DNA of 64,000 nt from Chitinophagaceae bacterium 26-R-25 (GTDB lineage: Bacteria > Bacteroidota > Bacteroidia > Chitinophagales > Chitinophagaceae): contig JARWSJ010000001.1 of NCBI GenBank assembly GCA_029906195.1, positions 2,852,001-2,916,000 of the forward strand, given 5' to 3'. Within the stretch, counting starts at the first letter, position 1. Each line of letters opens with the position of its first letter. Both the position numbers and the translations under genes were made by a program. Positions 43,659 to 53,923 of the stretch are shown here, piece after piece. The notes under the pieces were generated by a model. The model saw only the letters and a program-made list of their open reading frames with translations. It ran no database searches and was not told where the DNA came from.

Positions 43659-43775
43659 ATGATACAACCTGGTACCGTAAGATCGGGTTTGATACGAAAG
43701 ATTCAATTCTCTTCCCTTTCGCAACCGGTTTATATCATGTGGCAATTGCAATTAAAAAATATTTATTGCCCATGA
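43659..43775 (+). CDS. Putative short upstream ORF overlapping the queA start
   Basis: 38-codon ATG frame whose TGA overlaps the queA ATG (ATGA), the pattern of translational coupling. It lies just after the -7 box, so it would be the first frame on the mRNA. The sequence ([15 protein letters not shown]...) has no known match. The same DNA can fold into a long hairpin (CGAAAG/CTTTCG extended by GGTT/AACC, about 43686-43726), so it may be a structured leader instead. Confidence 0.4.
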   Translation: MIQPGTVRSGLIRKIQFSSLSQPVYIMWQLQLKNIYCP

Positions 43776-44821
43776 AGTTATCTCAGTTTAAGTTTGATCT
43801 GCCTCTAAACCTTATCGCTCAGCACCCTTCGAAAAAGAGAGAAGACAGTCGCATGATGGTGGTGCATCGCAAAACCGGACAAATGGAAAACAAACACTTC
43901 CGTGATGTTCTGGATTATTTTGACGACAAAGATGTTTTCATCGTAAATAATACAAAGGTTTTCCCAGCTCGTATGTATGGCCGTAAAGAAAAAACCGGAG
44001 CTAAAATTGAGGTTTTTCTTCTACGCGAACTCAACAAACCAAATCGCCTTTGGGATGTGATCGTTGACCCTGCACGTAAAATCCGTGTCGGCAACAAATT
44101 ATATTTCGGCGAATCTGACGAACTGGTAGCTGAAGTTATTGATAACACTACATCCCGTGGTCGTACGATCCGCTTTTTGTGGGATGGTACAGACGATGAG
44201 TTCCGCCAAATGCTTGAGCATCTGGGTGAAACTCCACTTCCAAAATACATCAAGCGCAAACCGGAAGAAGAAGATAAAGAGCGTTTCCAAACTGTTTATG
44301 CAAAACACGAAGGCGCCGTTGCTGCTCCAACAGCTGGTTTGCACTTCAGTAAAGAACTGATCAAACGTCTTGAAATTAAAGGTATCCGTTTCGCAGAAGT
44401 TACTTTACACACAGGGTTGGGAACTTTCCGCCCCATCGAGGTAGAAGATCTTAGCAAACATAAAATGGATGCTGAGTATTATCAGATTGATGAAACAGCG
44501 TGCAAAATTGTAAACAAAGCAAAAACTGACGGCAAAAGAATCTGCTCAGTTGGTACCACTACCATGAGGGCCATCGAGTCATCTTTTACTGCAGAAAAAT
44601 TGCTGAAACCATCTGAAGGTTGGACAAACCATTTTATCCACCCTCCTTATGAGTTCTCTATTGCAGACTCTTTGATCACCAACTTCCATTTGCCAAAAAC
44701 AAGCTTGTTGATCATGACTTGCGCATTCGCCGGTTATGAATTGGCAACTGAAGCTTATAAAAAAGCGATCAAAGACAAATACCGCTTCTTCAGTTACGGA
44801 GACGCAATGCTGGTTCTGTAA
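43772..44821 (+). CDS. queA: S-adenosylmethionine:tRNA ribosyltransferase-isomerase
   Basis: Transfers and isomerises the ribosyl part of SAM onto preQ1-tRNA to give epoxyqueuosine. Family markers: [19 protein letters not shown] at the start, [35 protein letters not shown] near 60, [21 protein letters not shown] near 195, and [16 protein letters not shown] near 310. The start at 43772 is set by the family N-terminus; an upstream GTG at 43739 is rejected. 349 aa, normal. Monocistronic with its own terminator. Confidence 0.95.
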   Translation: MKLSQFKFDLPLNLIAQHPSKKREDSRMMVVHRKTGQMENKHFRDVLDYFDDKDVFIVNNTKVFPARMYGRKEKTGAKIEVFLLRELNKPNRLWDVIVDPARKIRVGNKLYFGESDELVAEVIDNTTSRGRTIRFLWDGTDDEFRQMLEHLGETPLPKYIKRKPEEEDKERFQTVYAKHEGAVAAPTAGLHFSKELIKRLEIKGIRFAEVTLHTGLGTFRPIEVEDLSKHKMDAEYYQIDETACKIVNKAKTDGKRICSVGTTTMRAIESSFTAEKLLKPSEGWTNHFIHPPYEFSIADSLITNFHLPKTSLLIMTCAFAGYELATEAYKKAIKDKYRFFSYGDAMLVL

Positions 44822-44843
44822 TTAATGATATTATTATTTTTTC

Positions 44844-44876
44844 AAAATCACTACATATTTCTGTAGTGATTTTTTA
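44844..44876 (+). terminator. queA terminator
   Basis: Perfect 12-bp stem AAAATCACTACA/TGTAGTGATTTT (44844-44855 with 44862-44873) and T-run. Confidence 0.88.
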
Positions 44877-45046
44877 TTTTGTGGCAGTTGAAAAGAAACA
44901 AGGGATGCGTTACAGGATTAGAAGCTTTTTTTGGGCCTAGCCATTTTTTGGTAACCAACATTTGAATCCTAATTGAGCTTTGGTTGTGTCACTCACTTCA
45001 ACAGAAGGAATTCTATTGAACAAAAACCTCTTCGTTTCTATACTTC

Positions 45047-45080
45047 ATTCTCAATTTTCAACTTTCAATTTTCAATTGCA
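45047..45080. repeat. CTTTCAATTTTCAA tandem words before the glycosyltransferase start
   Basis: Three to four degenerate 7-9 nt TTTTCAA words just upstream of the GTG start; reverse complement of the TTTGAAAA family. No other signal was recognised in 44877-45046. Confidence 0.6.
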
Positions 45081-45086
45081 ACACCT

Positions 45087-46208
45087 GTGACCAAAAAATA
45101 CCGCATTCTCGAGACCATTCGCCAGGGACAGATCGGCGGCGGTGAGAGCCATTTATTGAGCCTCGTTGAAAACCTTGACAAATCTATATTTGAACCAGTT
45201 GTCCTCTCCTTCACCCCCGGCCCCATGATAGACAAGCTAAAGGAAATGGGCATTCAAACCCACGTCATCTATACCGAAAAGCCGTTTGACATGAGCAAAT
45301 GGAAACAGGTAAAGACCTTTGTAGAAGGTGAAAACATCCAACTCGTGCATGCACACGGCACAAGGGCAAATTCTAACGTTTACTGGGCCGCAAAAAAATT
45401 AAATCTTCCACTTGTTTATACAATCCACGGCTGGAGTTTCCATGATGATCAGAATCCTATTGTAAAGAAAATAAGAGTACTGGGAGAAAAAGTGCTCACA
45501 AAAAAATCAGACGTCAACATTTCTGTTGCCGCCTCTAACCAGGCAACAGGAAAGCAATATTTTAAAGACTTTGAATCTGTTGTGATCAATAACGGAATTA
45601 ATCAGCAAAAATTCAATCCGGATCGAGCATTGAAAAACGTTCGGGAAGAGCTGCATATTCCGGCCGGAGATCCGTTGGTTGTTTTTGTTGCCCGTTTCAT
45701 TCATCAAAAACAACCGCTTGCATTGATCAAAGCTTTTGCGAAAGCCGCCGAAAAATTGCCTTCCTTAAAGCTTTTACTGGTTGGCGACGGCGATCAAAAA
45801 GAAGAAGCATTACAGCTTGTAAAAACATTAGGTATCGAAGAAAAGGTGGTATTCCAACAGTTCCGCCAGGACGTACCGGAGGTTTTAGCCGCGGGAGACA
45901 TTTACGTACTGCCGTCTCTTTGGGAAGGCCTTCCAATCGCATTGCTCGAAGCCATGGCAATGGGCAAAGCAATCATCGCAACTGCTGCCGATGGCACCCG
46001 TGAAGTGATCCAACACAACAACAATGGCATTCTGTTACCAATGGAAAATGTTGAAGATAATTTAGCTGCCGCAATTGTTGATCTGGCAAACGACCCCGCT
46101 AAAAGAAAAAAGCTCGGAGACGCTGCGCGAGCAACCATCAGCGAACGTTTCAGCGCAGATAAAATGACGAGAGAGATTGAGAAGATTTATTTGAAATTGC
46201 TAAAATAG
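45087..46208 (+). CDS. Glycosyltransferase family 4 protein
   Basis: GT-B fold glycosyltransferase of 373 aa. The N-terminal domain has GQIGGGESHLLSLVENL (nucleotide-sugar side) and VHAHGTRANSNVYWAAKKLNLP. The GT1/GT4 C-terminal domain has VFVARFIHQKQPLALIKAF, LLLVGDGDQKEEALQLV and the E-x7-E motif in PSLWEGLPIALLEAMAMGKAII. The GTG at 45087 is chosen because upstream sequence is a repeat; in-frame codons extend to 44973. Probably acts on cell-envelope polysaccharide or LPS; acceptor unknown. Confidence 0.88.
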   Translation: MTKKYRILETIRQGQIGGGESHLLSLVENLDKSIFEPVVLSFTPGPMIDKLKEMGIQTHVIYTEKPFDMSKWKQVKTFVEGENIQLVHAHGTRANSNVYWAAKKLNLPLVYTIHGWSFHDDQNPIVKKIRVLGEKVLTKKSDVNISVAASNQATGKQYFKDFESVVINNGINQQKFNPDRALKNVREELHIPAGDPLVVFVARFIHQKQPLALIKAFAKAAEKLPSLKLLLVGDGDQKEEALQLVKTLGIEEKVVFQQFRQDVPEVLAAGDIYVLPSLWEGLPIALLEAMAMGKAIIATAADGTREVIQHNNNGILLPMENVEDNLAAAIVDLANDPAKRKKLGDAARATISERFSADKMTREIEKIYLKLLK

Positions 46209-46223
46209 TAAAGATCAAAAATT

Positions 46224-46384
46224 ACCACTAAGGCACTAAGTACACTAAGTTCCACTTAGACTGCCACTTATCTGGCACTCTAACTTTACCTTTAATTTCA
46301 AAGAGCCAATACAAAAATGTATTGGCTCTTAATATTCTGATAAAACACCTTAGTGAAACTTAGTGTCCTTAGTGCCTCAGTGGT
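46224..46384. repeat. Inverted-arm element, word CACTAAG (copy 3), with terminator-like centre
   Basis: Left arm 46224-46260 and right arm 46348-46384. The centre holds a perfect 13-bp hairpin AAGAGCCAATACA/TGTATTGGCTCTT (46301-46313 with 46318-46330). It fills the gap between the convergent glycosyltransferase and aspartokinase genes and may act as their terminator. Confidence 0.85.
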
Positions 46385-46394
46385 AAAAAAACTC

Positions 46395-47717
46395 TTATTC
46401 CAAACCAAACAGCCCACTATTCAGCAGCTGCAAAGTCTGTATCTTATATTGATCAGTAACAAGTAAAGAAATGTTGTGAGGGCTACCACCGTAGCTAACC
46501 ATGCTAACAGGTACAGGTTTTAATGTATCAAACAATTTGCTCAACACATCAGCAGAGCTGCCGATTTTGTTACCAACAATGGAAACGATGGTTTGATTTT
46601 TATCTACCTCAATTGTTCCGAATGGCTCCAATTCTTTCACGATCGCAGCAAGATTAACATCTGTGTCAATCGTAACAGAAACTGCCACTTCAGAAGTAGT
46701 GATCATATCAATTGGCGTGCGGTATTTTTCAAACACTTCGAAGATCTTTCTCAGAAAACCATAAGCCAGCAACATACGGCTGCTCTTGATTTTGATTGCG
46801 ATGATGCCATCTTTCGCAGCGATTGCTTTTACACCTTCGCTACCTGCTTCATCGCGGATCACAGTACCGGCAGCATCAGGCTGCATAGTGTTCAGTAACT
46901 TAACAGGTACATTTTCATGCTGTGCGGGCCAAATACAAGTTGGGTGCAAAATCTTTGCACCAAAGTATGCCAACTCAGCGGCCTCATCAAAGCTCAATTG
47001 CTCGATGGCAACCGTTTTCTTAACAATACGGGGATCGTTGTTGTGCATACCATCGATATCGGTCCAAATTTCACACACAGTAGCTTTAATTGCCGCAGCG
47101 ATCAAAGATGCAGTGTAATCGCTTCCACCTCTTTTCAGGTTATCTACCTCTCCTTTCGAGTTGCGGCAGATATACCCTTGCGTGATGAACATTTTCTTAT
47201 CGCTATGATTTTTCAACAGCTGGGACAGCTTTGTTTTAATCGCGGAAAGTTGTGGCTCATCATTTGCGTCAATGCTCATGAAATCAAGCGCAGGCAACAG
47301 ATAGTGGTCAATTCCTTTTTCTTCAAGATAAGTGCTGAACAATTTTGTGCTCAACAATTCACCTTGGGCAAGGATATCTTTATTCAACGCTTCGTTGAAA
47401 GAAATTTTAGTGATGATATTCAAAAACTCAAAATGCTCGCCAACAATCGCTTTTGCTTTTGCAAGCGCCGCAGGAGTTTTCACCAGTTCAGCAATGAAAG
47501 AATGATAGTGAGCTTCCAGTTTGTCGATCTGCGTCTTGGCATCTTCCTTATTGTTCTTGGCCAAAGCATCACCAATACCAACCAAAGCGTTGGTAGTTCC
47601 GCTCAAAGCACTTAATACAACAATTTTAGATTCATTGTCACGGGTGATCAGATCCGCAACCTGGTACATGCGCTCGGGCTTTCCAACACTGGTGCCCCCG
47701 AATTTCATTACTTTCAT
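46395..47717 (-). CDS. lysC: Aspartate kinase (monofunctional)
   Basis: First step to lysine, threonine and methionine. MKVMKFGGTSVGKPERM (1-17), SALSGTTNALVGIGDAL, GRGG-like LKRGGSDYTASLIAAA near 200 with the catalytic residues, then two ACT domains (DGIIAIKIKSSRMLLAYGF near 310, and IVSIVGNKIGSSADVLSKLFDTL near 385). The 440-aa length and layout fit aspartokinase III type, usually inhibited by lysine. It is separate from the thrA fusion, so the two steps may be regulated by different end products. Gene symbol by analogy. Confidence 0.9.
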   Translation of the reverse strand: MKVMKFGGTSVGKPERMYQVADLITRDNESKIVVLSALSGTTNALVGIGDALAKNNKEDAKTQIDKLEAHYHSFIAELVKTPAALAKAKAIVGEHFEFLNIITKISFNEALNKDILAQGELLSTKLFSTYLEEKGIDHYLLPALDFMSIDANDEPQLSAIKTKLSQLLKNHSDKKMFITQGYICRNSKGEVDNLKRGGSDYTASLIAAAIKATVCEIWTDIDGMHNNDPRIVKKTVAIEQLSFDEAAELAYFGAKILHPTCIWPAQHENVPVKLLNTMQPDAAGTVIRDEAGSEGVKAIAAKDGIIAIKIKSSRMLLAYGFLRKIFEVFEKYRTPIDMITTSEVAVSVTIDTDVNLAAIVKELEPFGTIEVDKNQTIVSIVGNKIGSSADVLSKLFDTLKPVPVSMVSYGGSPHNISLLVTDQYKIQTLQLLNSGLFGLE

Positions 47718-47812
47718 TTTCTTAGTAACAAGCTAAAAGCTAAGTTTAGCCATTTTTTAGTGAAAAATATTGTTGAAATAATTTGTTTTGCTTTCTCTCA
47801 GGTTGCTAATGA

Positions 47813-47895
47813 AGTCAAAAGTCAAAATTAAAAAGTCAAAAAGTGGCCGCTTTGTCGGAACCCATTTTGAATTTTTACTTTTTAATTTTTACTTT
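47813..47895. repeat. Inverted-arm element, word AGTCAAAA / ACTTTTT
   Basis: Left arm 47813-47844 and right arm 47863-47895. The right arm resembles the ACTTTTT array at 1812-1839. It lies between the aspartokinase and the Ldh-family gene. Confidence 0.75.
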
Positions 47896-47911
47896 CTTCC
47901 GGTTTGCGAAG

Positions 47912-48988
47912 TTAAAGCTCCACGCCCAATTTTTTACCCAAATTTTGCAAATCCTCCACAACAACCTGTAGCAATGGAATTCCGGTTTCCAAACGCTCTT
48001 TTTCCATCTCTCTTTCTGGATCGCCGGGTATCAAAACGCTTTGTTCGCCAGCCACCGTTTTGGCGCTTCTAAAGCGCTGTATCCAGTTATCCATATGCTC
48101 TTTAAACTCGTCAGCCTTGCGGAAAGCGTCGATGCGCATAGCTCCCAAAAAGTGCCCGATTCCTTTGCCCGGCATATTTTCCGGCATAGGAACATAAGCG
48201 GGGAAAGGTGGTACCCACGGGCCGTAGTTGGCACCACTTAGTATGGCGGAGAAAATATCAACCACCGCACCAAGCGCATACCCTTTATGACTGCCGTGCT
48301 CGCGATCACCGCCCAGTGGCAACAAGGCGCCTCCGTTCTTCAAGGCGTGAGCATCGGTAGAAATGTTGCCTTCCTTATCCTGGATCCAACCGGGGGGTGC
48401 ATCCAGGTTTTTTCTTTGTAAGATTTCCAGTTTACCGTTGGCGGCAGTAGTCGTCGCCAGATCCGCCACAAATGCAGGTTCTTTGCCGGCAGGAATCGCT
48501 ACGCAGATAGGGTTTGTACCCAACATGCGCTCCGTTGAAAAAGTCGGCGCTACCAAGGCACTCGCGTTCGTCATCGCAATGCCAATCATATCATTTTCCA
48601 GTGCCATCATCGCATGAAATCCGGCAATACCAAAGTGATTGGAGTTTTGCACGCTCACCCAGCCCGTTCCCACATTCTTCGCTTTTTCAATAGCCACTTT
48701 CATTGCGTAAGGAGCCACCACAAGTCCCAAACCGCTATCACCATCAACAACAGCAGTAGAAGGCGTTTCATGAATCACTTTCATTGCCGGTGTCGCATTC
48801 ACTCTCTTGGCCTCCCACAAACGCACATAGCCTGTCAAACGTGCCACACCATGTGAATCAACGCCACGTAAATCCGCACTTAGTAAAGTTTTTGCTGCAA
48901 TAGTTGCGTCGTCGGGACTGCAACCAATCTGCCTGAATATTGATTCTGTAAAATTCAACAAATGAGTATAGGAAAAAATCTTTTCCAT
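47912..48988 (-). CDS. Ldh family oxidoreductase (malate/L-lactate dehydrogenase type 2)
   Basis: 358-aa NAD(P)-dependent 2-hydroxyacid dehydrogenase of the non-Rossmann type shared by ureidoglycolate and sulfolactate dehydrogenases. Family blocks: LLSADLRGVDSHGVARL (about 33-49, catalytic His in SHG), VQNSNHFGIAGFHAMMA near 112-128, MTNASALVAPTFSTERMLGTNPICVAIP, and GDREHGSHKGYALGAVVDI near 228. The substrate is not told by sequence alone. Confidence 0.88.
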   Translation of the reverse strand: MEKIFSYTHLLNFTESIFRQIGCSPDDATIAAKTLLSADLRGVDSHGVARLTGYVRLWEAKRVNATPAMKVIHETPSTAVVDGDSGLGLVVAPYAMKVAIEKAKNVGTGWVSVQNSNHFGIAGFHAMMALENDMIGIAMTNASALVAPTFSTERMLGTNPICVAIPAGKEPAFVADLATTTAANGKLEILQRKNLDAPPGWIQDKEGNISTDAHALKNGGALLPLGGDREHGSHKGYALGAVVDIFSAILSGANYGPWVPPFPAYVPMPENMPGKGIGHFLGAMRIDAFRKADEFKEHMDNWIQRFRSAKTVAGEQSVLIPGDPEREMEKERLETGIPLLQVVVEDLQNLGKKLGVEL

Positions 48989-49023
48989 AAAAGAGAATTA
49001 GTGAGTCGCAAAGATAAAAGAAT

Positions 49024-49078
49024 AGTCGTTGGTTGTTAGTTGATAGTTGTTAGTGATCATCAGTTATTCAGTTATTCA
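49024..49078. repeat. GTTGTTAGTTG / AGTTATTC tandem words
   Basis: Two neighbouring tandem-word arrays (TTAGTTG-type and CAGTTATT-type). No clear inverted partner. Confidence 0.5.
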
Positions 49079-49082
49079 GGCG

Positions 49083-49112
49083 CAAAAAAAATCCCCGCAT
49101 AATTGCAGGGAC
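49083..49112 (-). terminator. Terminator of the DPP-IV gene
   Basis: Minus strand TCCCTGCA/TGCGGGGA (one G-U pair), 4-nt loop, then a run of Ts; 18 bp after the stop. Confidence 0.85.
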
Positions 49113-49129
49113 TTAAAGAATTTGATCTC

Positions 49130-51316
49130 CTATCTCCCTCCCGGAGGGCAATTTGTTCTTAAATAATTTGTATACAATGTACTTAAGTGAAGATTGGTTC
49201 CTTCTCCTTCAGATATGCTGTGCGTACGGTTTGGATAAGGCATAAACTGAAACTGCTTATTGTATTTGATCAATTCATTCAGCAACATCTCAGCATTATC
49301 GTAGTGTACGTTGTCATCACCTGTTCCGTGTATGTACAATAAATTTCCTTTCAGATTTTTAGCATATGTAACAGGTGAACCTTTCACGAAATCTTCGCGA
49401 TTTTCTTGTGGTAGTCCCATGTAGCGTTCCTGATAAATGTTGTCATACGTAAGCTGATTGCCTACTGCCGCGATGGCTATTCCGGTTTTGTAAATTTCAG
49501 GATGCTGGAACATCAGGTTCAGCGTTGCGGAGCCACCACCACTCCAACCCCAAACAGCTATACGGTCCTTATCAACAAATGGCCATTTCAAAATTTCTTT
49601 TGCAGCCATCGCCTGGTCATTAATGTTGATCTGTCCAATTTGTCTGTAAACGCATTTTCGCCATTCTCTTCCTTTTGGACAAGGGGTACCTCTATTGTCA
49701 ATTGTAATGTAGATGTAGCCGTCCTTTGCCATATTGCCGCGATACAAAAAGTTGTACCCGGTGCCAAATTCATCCTTCACCAGTTGCCCCCATGGCTCTG
49801 TGTACACCTGGAACACCACGGGATATTTTTTTGTACTGTCGAAGTTTTCGGGCTTCAACATCCACGCATCCATTTCAACATTATCCGCTGTTTTTATTTT
49901 GAAGAACTGCAACGGAAACCGGCTCTTATCAGCTGCAGCAACAGCATTATTTACCTCGCCGCCACCATTCACACCTGCATGGGCCGGCAAAGTGATCCAT
50001 TCGGATGTGGGCCTTGTGTAATAGTTAGAGAAACTATGCATAGCAAATTTCGCATCGGGAGACAAGTTGTAGTCATGCGTTCCCTGTTGATTAGAGGGAG
50101 ACACTCTTTCCGCTTTGCCCTTTCCATCCAGCTTAGTTCTATATAAATATTTTTGCGTTGCATTGTCAGGTGAAGCCATGAAATAAACGTAGCCTCCTTT
50201 TTCATCGATGCGCACAATATCCATCACATCATAATTACCGTTGGTGATCAGCGTTTCCTTTTTGCCATCGCGGCTAATGCGATACAAGTGGCGCCAGCCG
50301 TCTTTTTCAGTGGCCCACACAAATTCTTTTCCGCCGTTGATCCAATCCCAGCCACCATAGGCATAATCATCATCCCACAACGGCAAAATATCTATCCACG
50401 CTTTGTCTGTTTCTTCATAGATCATGCTTGATTTTCCTGTTGTCGCATTGCATATAAACAACTTACAGTCGTTCTGTTTTCTGTTCAAATGTTGAATGAT
50501 CAATTCATTACTGTTGGCGGCCCATTCCATTCTTGGAACATAAGTTTGCAAAACAGTGTCGGTGGGAATCTCCATCCATTTGGTTTGTGCATTCTCAACA
50601 TTCACAACGCCAATCTTGTAAGGAGATGGCGGAGTGCCAGCTACCGGATATTCTACAGGAACTATTTTTGGATAAATAGAATCCGTGTTGTTGATCATGT
50701 AATAATCAGAAGTTGTCTTTGCATTAATTTGCCAGAAAGCAATTTGCTTGCTGTCCGCTGCCCAGCGAAAACCATCTCTGCAGAAAAACTCTTCTTCATA
50801 GGCCCAGTCAAAGGTTCCGTTGATCAGTTTACGGCTACCGTCTAGTGTCAACTGCTTTACTTTGCTTGTTGCCGCGTCTTCCACGTACAAATTGTAATTG
50901 CTTACATAAGCAACTTTGCTCCCGTCAGGAGAAAACTTAGCAAACATCAGAGATGACTCATGCAAACCTGGCCCCAATTGTTTTAAAGAACCAGTTGTAA
51001 GATCATACAACCAGTAATCTCCTCTTGTATCTTGTCTCCAAACTTTTTTCGTATTCGTATAAATCAATACTTTCTTTTCATCTGTCGAAAAAATGAAACT
51101 GCGTATATGCAATGCCGTTGTTTTTCCGGATGGAATTAATTTTTTCTTATCAACGACAACTGTAGATAATCCCGCCGGCAACGTATATTTCGCAATGCTA
51201 TTATCTTCATTTACATAATAGCTGTTGCCTTCTTTGGACCATGTAATTTTTTCCTGCGCAGAAACGCTAAGCGTAATAATAAAGCACAAAAATAATAACA
51301 GTAAACGCTTGGGCAT
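49130..51316 (-). CDS. Secreted dipeptidyl peptidase IV (S9B prolyl oligopeptidase)
   Basis: Removes X-Pro or X-Ala dipeptides from peptide N-termini. It has a signal peptide (MPKRLLLLFLCFIITLSVSAQ). The beta-propeller has the Glu pair of the active-site gate in FDWAYEEEFF, and the C-terminal alpha/beta-hydrolase has Ser592 (GWSGGGS), Asp667 (IHGTGDDNVHYD) and His699 (NRTHSI). Spacing matches human DPP4 (Ser630, Asp708, His740) within three residues. The start at 51316 is used because it begins the signal peptide; 51367 would add 17 residues. 728 aa, normal. Periplasmic or surface location. Confidence 0.94.
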   Translation of the reverse strand: MPKRLLLLFLCFIITLSVSAQEKITWSKEGNSYYVNEDNSIAKYTLPAGLSTVVVDKKKLIPSGKTTALHIRSFIFSTDEKKVLIYTNTKKVWRQDTRGDYWLYDLTTGSLKQLGPGLHESSLMFAKFSPDGSKVAYVSNYNLYVEDAATSKVKQLTLDGSRKLINGTFDWAYEEEFFCRDGFRWAADSKQIAFWQINAKTTSDYYMINNTDSIYPKIVPVEYPVAGTPPSPYKIGVVNVENAQTKWMEIPTDTVLQTYVPRMEWAANSNELIIQHLNRKQNDCKLFICNATTGKSSMIYEETDKAWIDILPLWDDDYAYGGWDWINGGKEFVWATEKDGWRHLYRISRDGKKETLITNGNYDVMDIVRIDEKGGYVYFMASPDNATQKYLYRTKLDGKGKAERVSPSNQQGTHDYNLSPDAKFAMHSFSNYYTRPTSEWITLPAHAGVNGGGEVNNAVAAADKSRFPLQFFKIKTADNVEMDAWMLKPENFDSTKKYPVVFQVYTEPWGQLVKDEFGTGYNFLYRGNMAKDGYIYITIDNRGTPCPKGREWRKCVYRQIGQININDQAMAAKEILKWPFVDKDRIAVWGWSGGGSATLNLMFQHPEIYKTGIAIAAVGNQLTYDNIYQERYMGLPQENREDFVKGSPVTYAKNLKGNLLYIHGTGDDNVHYDNAEMLLNELIKYNKQFQFMPYPNRTHSISEGEGTNLHLSTLYTNYLRTNCPPGGR

Positions 51317-51427
51317 AGTGTAAAAAATTTGATGGAAGATAACGCATGTTAGCAAAATATTATGCAATTACCAGGTTGATTAATTGAGCGTTCTTAAAGC
51401 ATGATCAGCGGTTAAAATAACACGCAC

Positions 51428-51463
51428 TAAAAAAAAAGCCGCTCCGGAATTCCGGAACGGCTC
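51428..51463 (-). terminator. fusA terminator
   Basis: Minus strand AGCCGTTCCGG/CCGGAGCGGCT (one wobble) around AATT, then an A/T-run (51428-51436). It lies 21 bp after the stop. Confidence 0.88.
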
Positions 51464-51483
51464 TATATAAGTAAGAAGCTAAA

Positions 51484-53628
51484 TTATGCGTTTACTTTAC
51501 CTTTCACTTTTGCGATAACCTCATCTGCGATGTTGGTAGGCGCTGGTGAGTAGTGTGAGAACTCCATTGTAGAAGACGCACGACCAGAAGACAATGAACG
51601 CAATTGAGTTACGTAACCGAACATTTCGCTCAAAGGAACTTTAGCTTTAATAACCTGTGCGTTATTACGGCTATCCATACCTTCCAACATACCACGACGA
51701 CGGTTCAAGTCACCTGTAACATCACCCATGTATTGGTCAGGAGTTACAACCTCAACTCTCATGATTGGCTCAAGCAAAGTTGGTTTTGCTTTTCTTGCTG
51801 ATTCACGGAAACCTTGTTTAGCACAAAGCTCGAATGACATAGCATCAGAGTCAACCTGGTGGAAGCTACCATCAAATACGCGGATCTTCATGTCCACAAC
51901 AGGATAGTTAGCCAATACACCATTAGTCATTGCTGATTCGAAACCTTTTTGAATAGCTGGTACAAACTCACGAGGAATAGATCCACCAAAGATATCGTTT
52001 ACGAATTGGTAAGATTTTCCTGGGTTTTCTTTTAACCACTCTTCGTCAGCAGGTCCGATAGCAAACACGATGTCAGCGAATTTACCACGACCACCGGTTT
52101 GTTTTTTCAATGTTTCACGGTGCTCAATAGTTGCTTTGAACGCCTCTTTATAAGCTACCTGAGGGTTACCTTGGTTTACTTCTACTTTGAACTCACGACG
52201 CATACGGTCGATGATGATCTCAAGGTGAAGCTCACCCATACCACTCAAGATTGTTTGACCAGTCTCTTCGTCTGTTCTTACACGTAATGTAGGATCTTCT
52301 TCTACCAATTTAGCGATAGCCATACCCATTTTATCAACGTCAGCCTGAGTTTTAGGCTCGATAGCTACGGAGATAACTGGTTCTGGAATGAACATGTTTT
52401 CAAGAACGATTGGGTTGTCTTCATCACAAAGTGTATCACCAGTTTTGATCTCTTTGAAACCAACTGCCGCTCCGATATCACCAGCTTCGATAAAATCGAT
52501 TGGATTTTGCTTGTTAGCAAACATTTTCATGATACGGCTGATACGTTCTTTCTTACCGCTACGCACGTTCAATACGTAAGAACCCGCATCAAGGTGACCA
52601 CTATATGCACGGAAGAATGCAAGACGACCTACGAATGGGTCAGTCATGATTTTGAATGCCAATGCAGCAAATGGTTCTTTTGCATCTGGTCTACGAACAA
52701 TAGCTTCGCCAGTGTCAGGGTTAGTACCTTCTACAGCGTCGATATCAAGCGGGCTTGGCAGGTAACGGCAAACCGCATCCAATGCAGTTTGTACACCTTT
52801 ATTTTTGAATGAAGAGCCGCACATCATAGGAACGATACTAAGATCGATCGTTGCTTTGCGGATAGCTTCATGCAATTCTGCTTCAGAAATTGAGTTTGGA
52901 TCTTCGAAGAATTTCTCCATCAAAGTATCATCGTATTCAGCAACTGCTTCAACAAGCGCAGCTCTGTATTCGTTAGCTTCGTCAACCATGTCAGCAGGTA
53001 CAGGAATTTCGTCGAAAGTCATACCTTCTGTTTCCATGTGCCAAACCACACCTTTCATTGTAATCAAATCCACAACGCCTGTGAAATTATCTTCAGCGCC
53101 GATTGGTAGCTGTAATGGAACAGCTTTAGCACCCAACATTTCTTTAACTTGTTTTACCACGTTAAGGAAGTCAGCACCAGAACGATCCATTTTATTTACG
53201 AAACCGATACGGGGAACTTTGTAACGGTTAGCCTGGCGCCAAACAGTTTCAGATTGAGGTTCTACACCATCAACCGCACTGAACAACGCGATCAAACCAT
53301 CCAATACACGCATGGAACGCTCAACTTCTATAGTAAAGTCCACGTGACCCGGAGTATCGATAATGTTGAAGTAGTATTTTTTAGTGTTAGCGTCAGCTTT
53401 ACCTTTATCAGTTGGGAAATTCCACTGGCAGCTTACTGCAGCAGAGGTAATTGTGATACCTCTTTCTTTTTCTTGCTCCATCCAGTCGGTAGTAGCACCA
53501 CCGTCGTGAACTTCACCAATTTTGTGGATCATCCCTGTGTAGCGTAAGATACGCTCTGTAGTAGTGGTCTTTCCGGCATCAATGTGAGCCGCAATACCAA
53601 AGTTTCTTTGAAATCTTAAGTCTGCCAT
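51484..53628 (-). CDS. fusA: Elongation factor G
   Basis: Translocation GTPase. The G domain has [15 protein letters not shown] (P-loop, 15-29), the RGITI switch, DTPGHVDF and NKMDRSG. Domains II-V follow, ending [15 protein letters not shown]. 714 aa, normal. In most bacteria it follows rpsL-rpsG in the str operon. Here a plus-strand histone-like gene and 300 bp separate it from rpsG, and it has its own -7 box and terminator, so it is probably transcribed alone. Confidence 0.97.
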   Translation of the reverse strand: MADLRFQRNFGIAAHIDAGKTTTTERILRYTGMIHKIGEVHDGGATTDWMEQEKERGITITSAAVSCQWNFPTDKGKADANTKKYYFNIIDTPGHVDFTIEVERSMRVLDGLIALFSAVDGVEPQSETVWRQANRYKVPRIGFVNKMDRSGADFLNVVKQVKEMLGAKAVPLQLPIGAEDNFTGVVDLITMKGVVWHMETEGMTFDEIPVPADMVDEANEYRAALVEAVAEYDDTLMEKFFEDPNSISEAELHEAIRKATIDLSIVPMMCGSSFKNKGVQTALDAVCRYLPSPLDIDAVEGTNPDTGEAIVRRPDAKEPFAALAFKIMTDPFVGRLAFFRAYSGHLDAGSYVLNVRSGKKERISRIMKMFANKQNPIDFIEAGDIGAAVGFKEIKTGDTLCDEDNPIVLENMFIPEPVISVAIEPKTQADVDKMGMAIAKLVEEDPTLRVRTDEETGQTILSGMGELHLEIIIDRMRREFKVEVNQGNPQVAYKEAFKATIEHRETLKKQTGGRGKFADIVFAIGPADEEWLKENPGKSYQFVNDIFGGSIPREFVPAIQKGFESAMTNGVLANYPVVDMKIRVFDGSFHQVDSDAMSFELCAKQGFRESARKAKPTLLEPIMRVEVVTPDQYMGDVTGDLNRRRGMLEGMDSRNNAQVIKAKVPLSEMFGYVTQLRSLSSGRASSTMEFSHYSPAPTNIADEVIAKVKGKVNA

Positions 53629-53708
53629 TTTTGTATGTTAAAAAGTTTGAGTCTTTTTATTGATTTACCGTCACTTTCAAATAAGAACAATAAACCGAAT
53701 TTGAGGCG

Positions 53709-53716
53709 CAAAGGTA
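53709..53716 (-). promoter_or_regulatory. -7 box of fusA
   Basis: TACCTTTG on the minus strand, exact match, followed by CGCC; 80 bp before the ATG. No good -33 TTTG is seen. Confidence 0.55.
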
Positions 53717-53923
53717 AAGCTTTAGACGTAAAAAAATGCAGCTCCTCACAAGTTATATATACAATTCACATGAATTTATTGGCACAGAGTTTTAAGATGT
53801 GGATTAATTAGGGATATTTTTTTTATAAATTCCTGAAAATGTTGAAGATATTTATTTGTTATTAGTAAAGGGTAGTGTAAATTTATTTTGTCAATCAAAA
53901 TCACCTAAAAATCACGAACAAAT

